Assembly (NCBI RefSeq): GCF_000208925.1
Contig: NW_001914863.1
Span: 4,786 to 68,785 of the forward strand
Source: Entamoeba histolytica HM-1:IMSS
Lineage: Eukaryota > Evosea > Mastigamoebida > Endamoebidae
Reading direction: 5' to 3'
DNA length: 64,000 nt
Shown here: positions 1-10,814 of the stretch, piece by piece
Position numbering within the stretch: position 1 is the first letter of the stretch
Layout of the letters: each line of letters begins with the position of its first letter
The notes under the pieces: generated by a model
Database searches by the model: none
Told to the model about the DNA's origin: nothing
Seen by the model: the letters and a program-made list of their open reading frames with translations, nothing else
Position numbers and translations under genes: made by a program

Positions 1-121
1 TATAAAATTAGTTTATGTTATTAACAATACAATAAATTTGAAATACAATTTTTATTTTTCATTGAATGAGGTAATGTAAATATTTATAAAATATTAATCT
101 ATTAATTCAAATAATTATTTT

Positions 122-2383
122 ATGTATGGAACTAACTACGACTCTCATCTTAAACCTCTTTTCACTGAAGATGAAAATAAAAAAGAAAAATATCCTACTT
201 TATGGAAGTCTATTACAGAATTATCTGTTGAAGAAATAAAACATTTAGATGATATTTATCGAATACTTATTAAAACTAATTCTTTTCCTACTCTTAGTGC
301 TTTTGAGGATCTTTTTAATGAAAATAGAATAACACCAAAATTATTAACTATTAATATGTTAAAAGGGGCAGGATATACTGAATGTAGTATTCCTTTTGGA
401 ATAGAGAATGAAAATATACCATTAGATTATAATTTTATTGATGACATGAAAAAGAGAATTAAAAATACACCACCTCAATTAGTCTTAACAATAGAAGAAA
501 TTGGGTATCAACTTATTCAATTAAAAGGCAAAACAAATTGTTATTTTAAAGGTGAAATACCTCAAAACCTTCATTTTGGAAGATCAATAAAAGTGTCACC
601 TTCTATTATTTGTGTTTCTAATGATTGTTCATTTATTAAAATTCTTCGTGTGTTGAGTAAATCTGATAATAACACCGAAATACAAACATATTTTAAAAAT
701 ATGAAAATTAATGACACTTCTGTTAATAGTGAACTTACTTCACAAGGAAGAAATCTTTATTATACCTCAAAACAATTTATTAACTGGTTTGAGGATATTA
801 AGGTATATATAACAAAGAAATTAAATGAATTAAAATGGTACTCAAAAGCCATAATATATATGCATGAATACTTCAAACAATTTTTCACAGAGTATTCAAC
901 AGATAAATATGATATTATATTCTTTAATGATTCACAATGTTGTAAATTATCTTTATTATCTCCAATAATTAGTCAATGCATTAAAACTTTAAAAGAAAAT
1001 CTTAATATTATTAATCAAACTCAAGAAATTCAACAACGAAAGAGAGTAGAAAAAAATTTAAATAATAGAGTTAATCAACTAATAAAGAATTATGAATTTT
1101 TAAAATCTATTATTGATAAATTAAAATTAACAAATTCATTATTATCTGATTTATTATTTAATTTACATAAAGAAGAATTTACTCAGTATAATAACTTAAT
1201 AAATGCTTCATTAACATTACCATCATCAATTGGTCAATATAATCATTCTTCTTCATTAATAAATTGTAACAATATAACTCCACAAATAAAGAATGTTTTG
1301 GTTAATATTAACCATGAATTAGAAACTAATGAAATAATTGATGTTGAACTATTTAAAATAAAAAATTGTATTACAGAAAATATTCTCTCTGAATCACTTT
1401 CTATTTTGAATTTACCAATTAAAAAAGTATGGAAATATCCACATCAAATATTTATAGATTCAATTCAATTAACTGATTTAGCTTCTGGACTATTAGAGAT
1501 AAATGAAACAACTAAAGAACAAGTTATTTTTATTGACTCTTTTGAATATATATCAGATGCACTTCAACAATCAAGAATAATTATTAAAAATGATAGTACT
1601 GACCATATCTTCTTTGTTCAGAGAGAAAATGTTATTCAACGACATCTTTTTGCAATAAGAGAAGATGGAACACTCTTAAGACCATTAATTAATGAAAATG
1701 GTATTTCCAATTCAGAAATGATTAACTGGATTATAGAAATAATTCGAGGTATTTTAATAACAACATACCCACCAAAAAAAATTTATTTTGCAGTACATCA
1801 GTATTATAAATTTATATTTTCTGATCTACAAATATTAACGAAATTAAAAACAATTCCTGGAGGTGATATGATAAATGTAATTTATATAGAAGATGCTGTA
1901 TATCCAATTATTCCAATTAACATCATTTTTAATAAAGTACTTGAACTAATCTTATTCAAAAATCAAAGTTTGACAACTCAGACAATAGAAAATGAAATTA
2001 GATATTGTCTAACACCCACGTTCTTAAATACTCTTCTTTATGAATGGTATGAATTACGTAAATTAAAAGCTATTGATTATCGTGTATTAAAAAAACAAAT
2101 TGATCAATTCACTTACAAACAATCAAACTTTGTTATTATAGATGGAATAAAAGATGGTATTGATGATAATGATCCACCATGTACAATATTTAATTTAGAT
2201 TGTGTTCCTCCAATATATAGACAAATAATGTTTGATTTATTATGTTCATCTCCTGAATTAAAAAAATGTACATCAAAGAATGATCAAATAGAGTTTATCT
2301 CACAATATAAAAACAAATATTTTTTTAATGTCGATGAAATCTTTTTAAATAAAAATGAACCTCAAAAGAGATTATTTAATTGA
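122..2383 (+). CDS. Hypothetical 753-residue protein
   Basis: I do not recognise this protein. It is one uninterrupted reading frame starting at ATG, only 121 bases from the window edge. No signal peptide or convincing membrane helix is visible. Residues about 290-350 are rich in Lys, Glu, Asn and Leu and could form a coiled coil. The C-terminal half (about 460-740) looks like folded alpha/beta sequence, with alternating hydrophobic strands and conserved-looking stretches such as PGGDMINVIYIED. It converges tail to tail with the adaptin gene, with only 41 bases between stop codons. Composition matches its neighbours, so there is no sign of transfer. It may be Entamoeba-specific or too diverged to place by eye. 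Confidence 0.8.
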   Translation: MYGTNYDSHLKPLFTEDENKKEKYPTLWKSITELSVEEIKHLDDIYRILIKTNSFPTLSAFEDLFNENRITPKLLTINMLKGAGYTECSIPFGIENENIPLDYNFIDDMKKRIKNTPPQLVLTIEEIGYQLIQLKGKTNCYFKGEIPQNLHFGRSIKVSPSIICVSNDCSFIKILRVLSKSDNNTEIQTYFKNMKINDTSVNSELTSQGRNLYYTSKQFINWFEDIKVYITKKLNELKWYSKAIIYMHEYFKQFFTEYSTDKYDIIFFNDSQCCKLSLLSPIISQCIKTLKENLNIINQTQEIQQRKRVEKNLNNRVNQLIKNYEFLKSIIDKLKLTNSLLSDLLFNLHKEEFTQYNNLINASLTLPSSIGQYNHSSSLINCNNITPQIKNVLVNINHELETNEIIDVELFKIKNCITENILSESLSILNLPIKKVWKYPHQIFIDSIQLTDLASGLLEINETTKEQVIFIDSFEYISDALQQSRIIIKNDSTDHIFFVQRENVIQRHLFAIREDGTLLRPLINENGISNSEMINWIIEIIRGILITTYPPKKIYFAVHQYYKFIFSDLQILTKLKTIPGGDMINVIYIEDAVYPIIPINIIFNKVLELILFKNQSLTTQTIENEIRYCLTPTFLNTLLYEWYELRKLKAIDYRVLKKQIDQFTYKQSNFVIIDGIKDGIDDNDPPCTIFNLDCVPPIYRQIMFDLLCSSPELKKCTSKNDQIEFISQYKNKYFFNVDEIFLNKNEPQKRLFN

Positions 2384-2424
2384 ATAATTTGATATTGGTT
2401 ATTGTCAGAAATGGAATGTATAAA

Positions 2425-5013
2425 TTATTGTAATGAATATAAAATCAATGCAATAATATCTAAATTCATTTGTTCATTTGATGATGATACAGATAATTCT
2501 TTTGAATTAAATTTTAACTGGATTTTAATTTCTCCTAATGAAGGAATAATGCTATGGGTTTCTACTACCTGATCATTTGATTGAAAGACTAAATTATAAC
2601 GAGAACATAACGATTGAAACTGACCAATAGTTAATAAACAATGTATTGTTGTTTGTTCTGGTAATGAAGAGAATGTCATTTGAGTTGGTTGTTTAAAAAA
2701 TTTAAGGAGAGTAATTGGTAAAGGTAATGAAACACTGGCTGAAGTAGAATTAAAATGATAATCAAGTTGAAGTTGTGGAGGTTCAAGGAAGGTGGCATTT
2801 AATTTAAATTGAATAATATGGTTTATTTGTTGATGAGACTCAATTGTTAAATTGTCTTGTTGAAGAGAAGAAGTTAAACCATCTGGGACAATAATATGGA
2901 TATTTACAGTAATAGGAAATGGAGATATATTACCATAGAATAATTGAATACCAACAACATTATCAATAACTTTACTTCTATAACCAATTTGAATATTTTG
3001 GTCTTGGAAAATAATACCTTCATTAAGACTCATTATTTTTCTATAAATTATTTCTACTTTTTCATATAACCCATTTGGATTTAAAGAATGATAGAAATTG
3101 AATTTAAATTGTTTCTTTATAACATTAGGTCTATCATCATTTTTAATTGTTGATGCTTTTTTAAGAGATGGTGTTCCTTTTACTTCATCAATACTTTCTT
3201 TATCTTCTACCGTTTTTAATTCTTCTTCAGTTGTATCTTTATAAACCAAAGAGTCAATAACAATAGGAATAATAGAAGGGTGTTCAAGAAGATATAAACA
3301 TTCCTTAACTCTTTGTTGTAATTCACAATTATTTGAGTATTGGTATTGTATACAAATATTCATAAGAAGGTCTTTTATAGAATTAAATTTCTTTAATAAT
3401 TTCATTAAAGCAGTAATTATTCTAATTTTTGTAGAATCTTTAATAAATCTAAATTTTAAAATAAGAGCATGAGTTAACGATAAAATATCTTCACAATACT
3501 CTCCATATTCTCCAAGTATTAAACAACAAAGTTCAATAAAATTATCACTTCCAAAACTCTTTTTAATAAGTTTTTCTATTAAGAAAATACAATATTTAGT
3601 AGCTTCTTGATCATCATGAAGTTTTTTTAATGTTCTATTCCACAATTCAAATGATATATAATTGCCTCCATTAAATGCAATACTCATCATAATATCAACA
3701 TATTCTTTTCCTTTTAAATATTTCTCTGCTAAAATACATAATTTAAATATTAAGTCTTCTTTTAATTCTATTAAATCTTCATTATTAATCATTTCGTTAT
3801 ATACTTGACAAATGTTTATAACATTTGAACTATCACACATACTAAATAATGTATCAATTACTCTTTTCTTTAATTCAATATCAAAACTTTTACCTAATAA
3901 TATTACTTTTGCAAATAATTTCTTAGTAGATTCTTTAAATCCATTTTGACATGCAATAATTAATAAGTCAAGGGTTAGATAATTAATGTTAATATCATTC
4001 ACTTCAAGTAATTTTCCTAATAATGAAATTGATATGTTTGCTAATCTTTTTACTTCAAATTCAAATGAATATTTTATTATTTCTATTTCAATAGAAAATG
4101 TAATGTCTCTTTGACTTGAAGGTATTCCAAAAAGAAAGTCAGTAAATCCAATTTGTAAAAATTCTTCACATAATGATTGAAATGAAATTATTTCTCTTTT
4201 TTCTATGCAAATTAAAGGAATTAATTTAATTAAAACAATAACTAACCATGGCATAGATACTCCGTGATATGTTATTTCATAATTAGGTTCTGTTAATAAC
4301 CCTTTAAAAATTTGAACTAAACTTAATGATAAACATTGATATTTTTTTAAATCAACTCCATTATTTTTGTCTTTAAGAATTACTTCATATAATAACTTAC
4401 ATAATGATTGAACAACTCCTAAGTCATATTCTTTTTGAATTAATAACTCAACTTTTTTAATAAACTGCGGTTCAAGATTAATTAAACTAGGAAAGAATTT
4501 AAACATTTGTTTTAAAACTAACAACGCTTTCTTTCTAACTATTACTTCATTATTATTAAAAGCTAAATTCATTACAGTTTGTCCAACCACTTCTGCTATT
4601 TGTGCATCTGAGATAACAGCTAGAGTTGATAATGTTTCACAAATTACTTCATTCTTGGTGTTTTGAAGATCATGTTGCATTGTGTTAATTAATAAACTGC
4701 ACGCTCCAGGAACGTTTCTATAACAAGTTAAAAATGTTAGATATCCAGCATGTTTATAAATAAATTTTGAATTAGCTAATGATGTAATAACTTCAACCAT
4801 CCCATAATCTACTTCATACCCTAATGTATTGATAAAAACTAATTTATATGAATTAATCATTCTATCATGAGCAGTTATCTTTGGATTTGAAAATTCATTT
4901 CTTATTTTTGCAAGTTCTTTTTGAATAACCTCTTGCTCTTTTTCTATTGTAGAACAAGAATTTATTTGATTAACAAATTTTCTTATGTCACCATATGTTG
5001 TTTTAACACTCAT
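2425..5013 (-). CDS. AP2A: AP-2 complex subunit alpha (alpha-adaptin)
   Basis: Large alpha subunit of the AP-2 clathrin adaptor, which selects cargo at the plasma membrane for endocytosis. Residues 1 to about 600 form the adaptin trunk of helical repeats, with family signatures such as VIQKELAKIRNEF, ILAEKY, MCDSSN and NCELQQRV. A short charged hinge (about 605-645) leads to an alpha-type ear (about 650-862), recognised by LNEGIIFQDQNIQIG and LFYGN in the sandwich part and LLKFFKQPTQM at the start of the platform. These ear signatures separate it from gamma and epsilon adaptins, although parts of the trunk also resemble AP-4 epsilon. At 862 residues it is slightly shorter than animal alpha-adaptin (about 940), mostly in the hinge. 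It faces the TFIIIC gene across a 489-base divergent spacer. Confidence 0.85.
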   Translation of the reverse strand: MSVKTTYGDIRKFVNQINSCSTIEKEQEVIQKELAKIRNEFSNPKITAHDRMINSYKLVFINTLGYEVDYGMVEVITSLANSKFIYKHAGYLTFLTCYRNVPGACSLLINTMQHDLQNTKNEVICETLSTLAVISDAQIAEVVGQTVMNLAFNNNEVIVRKKALLVLKQMFKFFPSLINLEPQFIKKVELLIQKEYDLGVVQSLCKLLYEVILKDKNNGVDLKKYQCLSLSLVQIFKGLLTEPNYEITYHGVSMPWLVIVLIKLIPLICIEKREIISFQSLCEEFLQIGFTDFLFGIPSSQRDITFSIEIEIIKYSFEFEVKRLANISISLLGKLLEVNDININYLTLDLLIIACQNGFKESTKKLFAKVILLGKSFDIELKKRVIDTLFSMCDSSNVINICQVYNEMINNEDLIELKEDLIFKLCILAEKYLKGKEYVDIMMSIAFNGGNYISFELWNRTLKKLHDDQEATKYCIFLIEKLIKKSFGSDNFIELCCLILGEYGEYCEDILSLTHALILKFRFIKDSTKIRIITALMKLLKKFNSIKDLLMNICIQYQYSNNCELQQRVKECLYLLEHPSIIPIVIDSLVYKDTTEEELKTVEDKESIDEVKGTPSLKKASTIKNDDRPNVIKKQFKFNFYHSLNPNGLYEKVEIIYRKIMSLNEGIIFQDQNIQIGYRSKVIDNVVGIQLFYGNISPFPITVNIHIIVPDGLTSSLQQDNLTIESHQQINHIIQFKLNATFLEPPQLQLDYHFNSTSASVSLPLPITLLKFFKQPTQMTFSSLPEQTTIHCLLTIGQFQSLCSRYNLVFQSNDQVVETHSIIPSLGEIKIQLKFNSKELSVSSSNEQMNLDIIALILYSLQ

Positions 5014-5502
5014 TAATTAAATATGCAAAATTCTAAATTCTTTTATTAAATTTTTTTATTATTCTTATTGTTTTATTTTTTAGTAATTGAATATTTTGTT
5101 TTTAAGAAGAATTATGTTATTATTTATTTATGTTTATTGGTTTGAATAATTTTTAAGAAGAATAACTCTCAAAACTTTTCATAAAAAAGACTTTTTATTG
5201 GTAATTTTAACTTATCATTATTATAATATAGAAATTGGTTTGTTTCATTCCATTCTTAGAAGTGATTTTAACAATTACAATTTATCAAAAAAGAATAAAC
5301 CAAAGTTATTACCACTTCCTAAAGTATGGAAAGCTTGTTCAAATAAACGAATGTTGTAGGAGTAACATGACAATTAAATAGGTTAAAAGAATTGAAAAGA
5401 GAAAAGATATAACAAAATATTGAAGATGAATAAAAAATCAAACATGAAGAATAACACAAGAATAAGAATTTTACAAAAAAACAAAAAACTAATAAAAGAT
5501 AA
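5014..5502. other. Divergent intergenic spacer
   Basis: This 489-base spacer lies between the divergent starts of the AP-2 alpha and TFIIIC genes and should hold both promoters. It is A/T-rich, with purine-rich sequence before the 5503 ATG. I see no RNA gene or conserved element. A 63-codon minus-strand frame at 5319-5510 is low-complexity Phe/Leu/Ser sequence and is not a gene. Confidence 0.7.
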
Positions 5503-8094
5503 ATGGACAAAGATTATAGAGAAACATTGTGGGGGATGGAAGAGGATCATTCATTAAATCAAAGTGATAGTGATGATTTTAGGGATATACTAAGTGATCA
5601 TTCAGCAAGTATTGATGATGAAGATGATAGTATTGACAATTCTAAACCTAAAACTAGAAAACTTCCTGATGCTGTGAAAAAACTCATTGGAGAAGCGTCA
5701 ATGTGCTATGTAAAAAAAGAATATTCACAAGCAACAGAATATGCACTCGAAGCAATTAAAATTGCACCACAAATACCTGATAGTTATCATACATTAGGAA
5801 TGATTTATCTTGATTTAGGAGATACTAAAACAGCACGAGAATACTTTATGATTGCAGCTCATATGAAACGTACAGATGCTGAATTATGGAAACGACTTGC
5901 AGATATGTTTAAAGAAGATGGAGATATGGAACAATATTATTATTGTTTAAGTCAAGCCGTATTACATGATTCTAAGAATGTAGAATTATTATGTGAAAGA
6001 ATAGAAATTGGAAAGAAGATGGAAGATTCAAGGGGAGTATTAATGACATTTCAATATCTTATTTCATTAGATGGATCACCAAATACAGCAAAACAAATTG
6101 TTAGTGCATTAATTAGTGAAAAAAGAATGAAAGATGCTAGTTCAGTTGTACTTGGAGCAATAAAACAACGAATGAAAGAAAATAAAAGTATTGATTTAGG
6201 ATTAGCTAATGTATGTATGGAATTATTATTAGGAATAAATAAATTAGAAACATTTCAAGAATTTGTTAAAGAATATTTTAAATTTGCAGGGATTAATGAT
6301 GAAAATATTCCAATTGATATGAAAGTTAATTGTTGTCTTTGTAATATTAGATTAGGACAAAAAGAAGAAAGTCAAAAATGTATTGAAATGATGATACAAT
6401 CTACAACAGCAGAAAATGTAGATTTATCATTATATATTGCTAATGAATTAATGAAAGTAAAGGAATATGAAAGAGCATTAGAATTATTTGAAGTAATTAG
6501 AAAAGTTGATGGACAAGATAATGCAATGAATTGGGGGAATTGTGCTATATGTTTATTTAATTTAGGAAAGAAAGAGATTGGAATTGAATTAGCAGAAAAA
6601 GCATATCCTGAAATATCATTTAGAGGAGATATTACTATTCTTCTTATGAGACAATATTATAAGAAAAAACAATATCAAAAAGTATTAGAAGTAAGTGAGA
6701 ATTATTTTTTAAGTTTAGAACAAGGAATAAATGATAGTGTATTTGACAGTTTAGAAGAACAAGAAAATGTTGTTGAAATTCTTAGACTTAAAATGAAGGC
6801 TAATTATGGATTAGAAAGATATGAAGAATGTTATGAATCATTTTTATGGTTATTTGGGAAATTATTACAAAAAGAAGAGTTAGATCTTATTCGATCAAGA
6901 ATTAAATTATTTAGATTTACAAAAAATAAGAAATGGAGGAAAGGAGCAGTTTTAAATCTTCTTGGGATTGATTTACCTGAAGAAGATAAAGAAATAACCA
7001 AAAGGATTGTAGATGTTGAAAAAGATGAAAATAGGTTATTTCAAACAAGAAGAAAAAGAAGAAAAGGAACAGAAAGTAATCAAGGGTCAATTATTACAAT
7101 TACACCTCCAATGCCAAAAGATGGATTAGTTTGGGAAAAACAAGGAGAAGATGAAGATAATAAAAAGAAAGAAGATAATAAAACAGAAGAAATAAATGAA
7201 TTTACTGAAATAAATCAAATAGAAAGAAAAACACGAAATGTAGATAGAGATAATAAAACAGTTATTGAAGTTGCAGGAGTTTTTGTATTACTTGAAGAAG
7301 TTATTGGAATTAGAAAAATTAAAAAATATATTATTTATCATATTAATTGTTCTGCTCATCTTGGATTAATGGAAGAATGTAAAAATACATTAGAAACATT
7401 AATTGGATTATATAGAAGTGATGAAGAAATAGAAACATATTTAAGAATATCATATATTAATATTGCTATTGCAAATCAATATTATGATGGAGCAATATTT
7501 CAATTAAAATCATTAGGATTATTGTTACCAAAAAGGAAAGATATTTGGTATTATTTTAATAAAGTTATTGTATTATCTAAAAGACAAACAAATCCTACAT
7601 TACTTAAATATTTTACTAGAATGCATCAAAAATGTCCAAATGAAAGAATAATTACAGTTATTCTAGGAAATTTATTTTTAACAACATGTCAATATAATAA
7701 AGCATTACAACAATATTTAAGTGTTTATGAAGAAGAAAAAGAATCTGCTGTTCTTAATTTATCTATTGCTATGGCTTATTTAGGAGATGTACCTAATAGA
7801 AATACAATGGATAAATCAATTGCATTTGCAAATACTTTAACATTTATGAAAAGATATCTTATGTTAGGACATTCAAAAAAAGAATGTTATTTTAATGTTG
7901 GGAGAATGTATCATCAACTTGATATTTCATATCTTGCATTATATTATTATGAACAAGCATTATCAGTTCTTCCAAATGATCAAAATGAATCATTACTTGA
8001 TAGAGAAATAGCTTATAATCTTTCATTAATGTATTATAAATCAGGAAATAAAAATCTTTGTATAAAGGTACGTCATAAATACCTTTTATTTTAA
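5503..8094 (+). CDS. GTF3C3: TFIIIC TPR subunit (Tfc4/GTF3C3-like)
   Basis: Tetratricopeptide subunit of RNA polymerase III factor TFIIIC, which bridges promoter-bound TFIIIC to TFIIIB on tRNA and 5S genes. After an acidic N-terminus (residues 1-45) comes the family signature KLPDAVKKLIGEA, followed by a run of TPRs such as ATEYALEAIKIAP and DSYHTLGMIYLDLGD, where human GTF3C3 has its first repeats. A charged linker at about 500-590, rich in Lys, Glu and Asp, separates the N- and C-terminal TPR arrays. The C-terminus (YNLSLMYYKSGNK) matches the family end, so the protein appears complete at 863 residues. No intron is needed; a GTACGT near the stop lies inside conserved sequence and is not used as a splice site in this reading. 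Confidence 0.8.
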   Translation: MDKDYRETLWGMEEDHSLNQSDSDDFRDILSDHSASIDDEDDSIDNSKPKTRKLPDAVKKLIGEASMCYVKKEYSQATEYALEAIKIAPQIPDSYHTLGMIYLDLGDTKTAREYFMIAAHMKRTDAELWKRLADMFKEDGDMEQYYYCLSQAVLHDSKNVELLCERIEIGKKMEDSRGVLMTFQYLISLDGSPNTAKQIVSALISEKRMKDASSVVLGAIKQRMKENKSIDLGLANVCMELLLGINKLETFQEFVKEYFKFAGINDENIPIDMKVNCCLCNIRLGQKEESQKCIEMMIQSTTAENVDLSLYIANELMKVKEYERALELFEVIRKVDGQDNAMNWGNCAICLFNLGKKEIGIELAEKAYPEISFRGDITILLMRQYYKKKQYQKVLEVSENYFLSLEQGINDSVFDSLEEQENVVEILRLKMKANYGLERYEECYESFLWLFGKLLQKEELDLIRSRIKLFRFTKNKKWRKGAVLNLLGIDLPEEDKEITKRIVDVEKDENRLFQTRRKRRKGTESNQGSIITITPPMPKDGLVWEKQGEDEDNKKKEDNKTEEINEFTEINQIERKTRNVDRDNKTVIEVAGVFVLLEEVIGIRKIKKYIIYHINCSAHLGLMEECKNTLETLIGLYRSDEEIETYLRISYINIAIANQYYDGAIFQLKSLGLLLPKRKDIWYYFNKVIVLSKRQTNPTLLKYFTRMHQKCPNERIITVILGNLFLTTCQYNKALQQYLSVYEEEKESAVLNLSIAMAYLGDVPNRNTMDKSIAFANTLTFMKRYLMLGHSKKECYFNVGRMYHQLDISYLALYYYEQALSVLPNDQNESLLDREIAYNLSLMYYKSGNKNLCIKVRHKYLLF

Positions 8095-8907
8095 TAATTA
8101 CATTGTATTATTTATGGAATTATTTTTTGTTAATAAGATGTAATTATATTACAAATCTTGAAGTAAGGTTCATTATGAATTAAAGTTATTCAAAGATTAT
8201 TGGTTGTATTTTTAGACTAAAAAAGGTTTTTGAATTTTTGGTAATGGGAAATAAAATTGATTTTTTCCTTTTTGTAAATGAAAATATAAAATAAAGAGAT
8301 AAAATTATGGTCATTATTATCAATATTTACATATATTCATTTGGGGGTTTGGTGGTGTGAATAGTATTAGAATAATTAATAACCTCCTTAGAAGACAGAA
8401 ACAATATAAAATAGTAAAGAACCAATAAAGGATTTCAGATATTTTAAAAATAAAAAAGTTTCCAATCAAATTAACAAAATTAAGAATTTGATAGTCTTCC
8501 TTTCTTTTTTCAGAACATAGAAGAAAGTGATGTATTATTTTGATACAGTTATTTATTATTAAAAAAAAGTATTTTGAAACAATATTATAACTTTATGTCA
8601 TCACCTGAAGTTAATAGAGTTAAAATTAAACTAGAATGAATTTAATTGATTCTTTTTGGTGACATAATATCTTGTAAGGAGAGCCAAAACTAATACACTT
8701 CTTTTCCAATAAAGAATCAGACAAATTGTGGAAAGAAAGATATAAAATTACTAACAAAAGAAGAAAAGCATTTGGTTATTCATCAGAAAAACTCATACAA
8801 TCTTCAGAAAAGTAAAAATTTAATGAAACAAAAAACCAAGCAACGTGGAAGACAAAGAAATAAAATAAACAAACTAGGAATAATACATTTAATTGATCAA
8901 TAGTATC
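8095..8907. other. Intergenic region, no gene seen
   Basis: About 810 bases between the TFIIIC gene and the 8908 gene. All frames on both strands are broken by frequent stops. I find no tRNA-like cloverleaf and no match to the SINEs elsewhere in the window. The last 120 bases are purine-rich, as before other Entamoeba starts. Confidence 0.6.
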
Positions 8908-9729
8908 ATGAACCCATTAGAATATGCTCAAATGAAACTTATTGTTGGAAAAGTTAATTCTAAACCTAAGAAAGATACATTTAATCTTGATGATAAAAAA
9001 GAATGGGATTGTTTAAAAAGATCAAGTAAAACTTTTGAGGCATGTCAACAAGGTGCTCTTTTAGGAGTATTTTCATTACTTGGAATGAAATTAGAAATTG
9101 AAAAAGTTTATAAAAAATCAACTAAAACATCTCCTTTACTTAATGTTCGTTATGTTAGTCTTAATAATGAAAGAATAGATATTCATAACAATGTTCAATC
9201 TGAATTAGATACAGCTAAACAACGTTGTGATTCAGATAAAAAATGGGCTTCTCGTTTAATTAAAAGATCTATGGATGCTATTGCTTTTGGTAAATTATTA
9301 GAAGTTGCAGAAAAAGCATCTATTCAATGTCAAATGAAAAAAACAAGAAAAGCTGAATTTACTGTTGTAATGCAAAAAGTAAAATCAATTTCAACAATTA
9401 TTAATGGATTTTCTTATCTTCTTGATAAAGAACATATTAGAGATTTTGGTTTAGCTGTAAATCATTATATTGTTCAAAAAATGGCAGGTTCAAATAGAAA
9501 AACTTGTCTTTCTGAAAGAATTATTTATGTACAACCAAATGATTTTACTATATTACAATTATTTAAAAAATATGTAATGAAAACTTTTAATAAATTAAGT
9601 GCTTTTACTCCTGTTAAAAGTGAATTATTAGAATATGATGGTTCTTGTTTAGAAGTAAAAAGTCTTTGTATTGATTCATCAAATACTTCTGATGATATTC
9701 ATAAATTTTCTTTCACTTGTCATATATAA
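8908..9729 (+). CDS. Hypothetical 273-residue basic protein
   Basis: I do not recognise this protein. The frame extends upstream to a TTG, but the first in-frame ATG is at 8908, giving a start of MNPLEYAQMKL and 273 residues. It is Lys-rich and probably mostly helical, without a signal peptide or transmembrane segment. A cluster of cysteines (FEACQQG, RCDSDKK, SIQCQMK, TCLSE) shows no clear zinc-ligand spacing. Codon use is like the neighbours. It has unusually long gene-free flanks on both sides (about 800 bases each). Confidence 0.7.
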   Translation: MNPLEYAQMKLIVGKVNSKPKKDTFNLDDKKEWDCLKRSSKTFEACQQGALLGVFSLLGMKLEIEKVYKKSTKTSPLLNVRYVSLNNERIDIHNNVQSELDTAKQRCDSDKKWASRLIKRSMDAIAFGKLLEVAEKASIQCQMKKTRKAEFTVVMQKVKSISTIINGFSYLLDKEHIRDFGLAVNHYIVQKMAGSNRKTCLSERIIYVQPNDFTILQLFKKYVMKTFNKLSAFTPVKSELLEYDGSCLEVKSLCIDSSNTSDDIHKFSFTCHI

Positions 9730-10532
9730 TATTATTATTATCTTATTTATTTCCTTCTAATTAACTTACTTGGTGTATTTTGTTCTTTCTCTATTCTTTG
9801 ATTAATCAATTAACTTCTTTCCTTTTCCTATCTTTCATTTTTTTTCTTATTAACAATTCCTTTTTGTATTTTTACTTTTCTTTTTTTCTTTTATTTCATC
9901 ATAAATTCATCTCTTTTACTAAAACTAAATTCTTCTTTGAGTTAATACATCTTATGACCAATTAACAACACTCATTTCATTTCTTTATTTAATTTCTTTA
10001 TTATTCTAACTATTTCTAATTGAATCTTATTATAACAATTTGTCTATATAAATATATAAATGAATAAGTCATTTCCCTCATAATTAATCGAAACTATTTT
10101 CTTATCATTTTGTCTTCTGACACTAAAAACTCAAAACATTTTCTTTCGTTTCATCAAAATACCCTATTTCTTTCATTCAATATCTTATATTAATCTATTC
10201 CACAAAACAAAAATCTTTTTTCATTATTAAGCTAGTTCATTTTCATAATTGATTTATTTTTCTTATTATCTTCTTCATTTATTCTATTTTTGTTTTTTTT
10301 TTCATAATTCGACTGTTATTATTGTGTTATTCAAATAACATTTTTTATTTTTGTTCTGAATTTAAAAAAAAAACAATCTTATAAATGATATAAGATAATG
10401 ACGTGGAGACCCGTCAATTCTTCAATTTGGAGTTCTTGACTGCAATCTGGAATAAAGAAGAAGCTTGAAAAACTAAGAGATAGAACTATTTAAGGACAGA
10501 ACTGAAAGGAAAAAAACCATTGAAAATACAAA
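9730..10532. other. Intergenic region, pyrimidine-rich
   Basis: About 800 bases without a credible gene. The first 550 bases are strongly T/C-rich on the plus strand, which creates a hydrophobic, low-complexity 61-codon frame (9780-9965) that I reject. The last 150 bases are more complex and lead into the promoter of the 10533 gene. Confidence 0.6.
10482..10495 (+). promoter_or_regulatory. GAAC box fused to TATA-like element
   Basis: AGAACTATTTAAGG lies 38-51 bases before the ATG at 10533. It joins the GAAC motif to a TATTTAA TATA-like element; both are known E. histolytica core promoter elements. A second AGAACT follows at 10498-10503. Confidence 0.6.
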
Positions 10533-10715
10533 ATGCCATACGAACATGATAAACACGCTACTGATAAATTTGGTTACAGAACCACTACTGATAAGAAAGG
10601 AGGAGCTGGAGCTCATTCATGGGGAAAAGTAGATGATACTGAAACATGCCCAGCTGCACTTGATAAAAATGATCCAAACTATGATTCTGAAGAAGAAAAG
10701 AAACAAAAGAAATGA
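10533..10715 (+). CDS. 60-residue protein with PDCD4-type KGGAG/DPNYDSEE motif
   Basis: A very small, hydrophilic, charged protein. Residues 21-31 (KKGGAGAHSWG) and 44-54 (DKNDPNYDSEE) reproduce, in order and with similar spacing, the short motif found N-terminal to the MA3 domains of animal PDCD4 and plant MA3 proteins (KKGGAG...WG...DPNYD). No MA3 domain or other domain follows, because the stop comes six residues later. The gene has its own strong-looking promoter (GAAC plus TATA-like) and no intron. PDCD4 binds eIF4A and the ribosome; a role of this peptide in translation is inference only. The GAHSWG core also resembles HABP4/Stm1-type sequences. Confidence 0.7.
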   Translation: MPYEHDKHATDKFGYRTTTDKKGGAGAHSWGKVDDTETCPAALDKNDPNYDSEEEKKQKK

Positions 10716-10814
10716 ATTTTCGGGTAGTGATTCTGTACTCTAAAAACAATTAATTCAGTTTTATTCTAATGTTTTTATTAATTATTTTTCTTAACTCTAA
10801 AATAATATATATTT

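Noticed and set aside
2425..5013. AP-4 epsilon as identity of the adaptin
   Set aside because: Parts of the trunk resemble epsilon, but the ear signatures (IIFQDQNIQIG, LLKFFKQPTQM) and trunk blocks such as MCDSSN and ILAEKY fit AP-2 alpha better.
5319..5510. 63-codon minus-strand frame overlapping the TFIIIC start
   Set aside because: Low-complexity Phe/Leu/Ser translation of a purine-rich leader on the other strand.
9780..9965. 61-codon hydrophobic plus-strand frame
   Set aside because: Translated pyrimidine-rich spacer: almost only Phe, Leu, Ser and Ile, with no family pattern.
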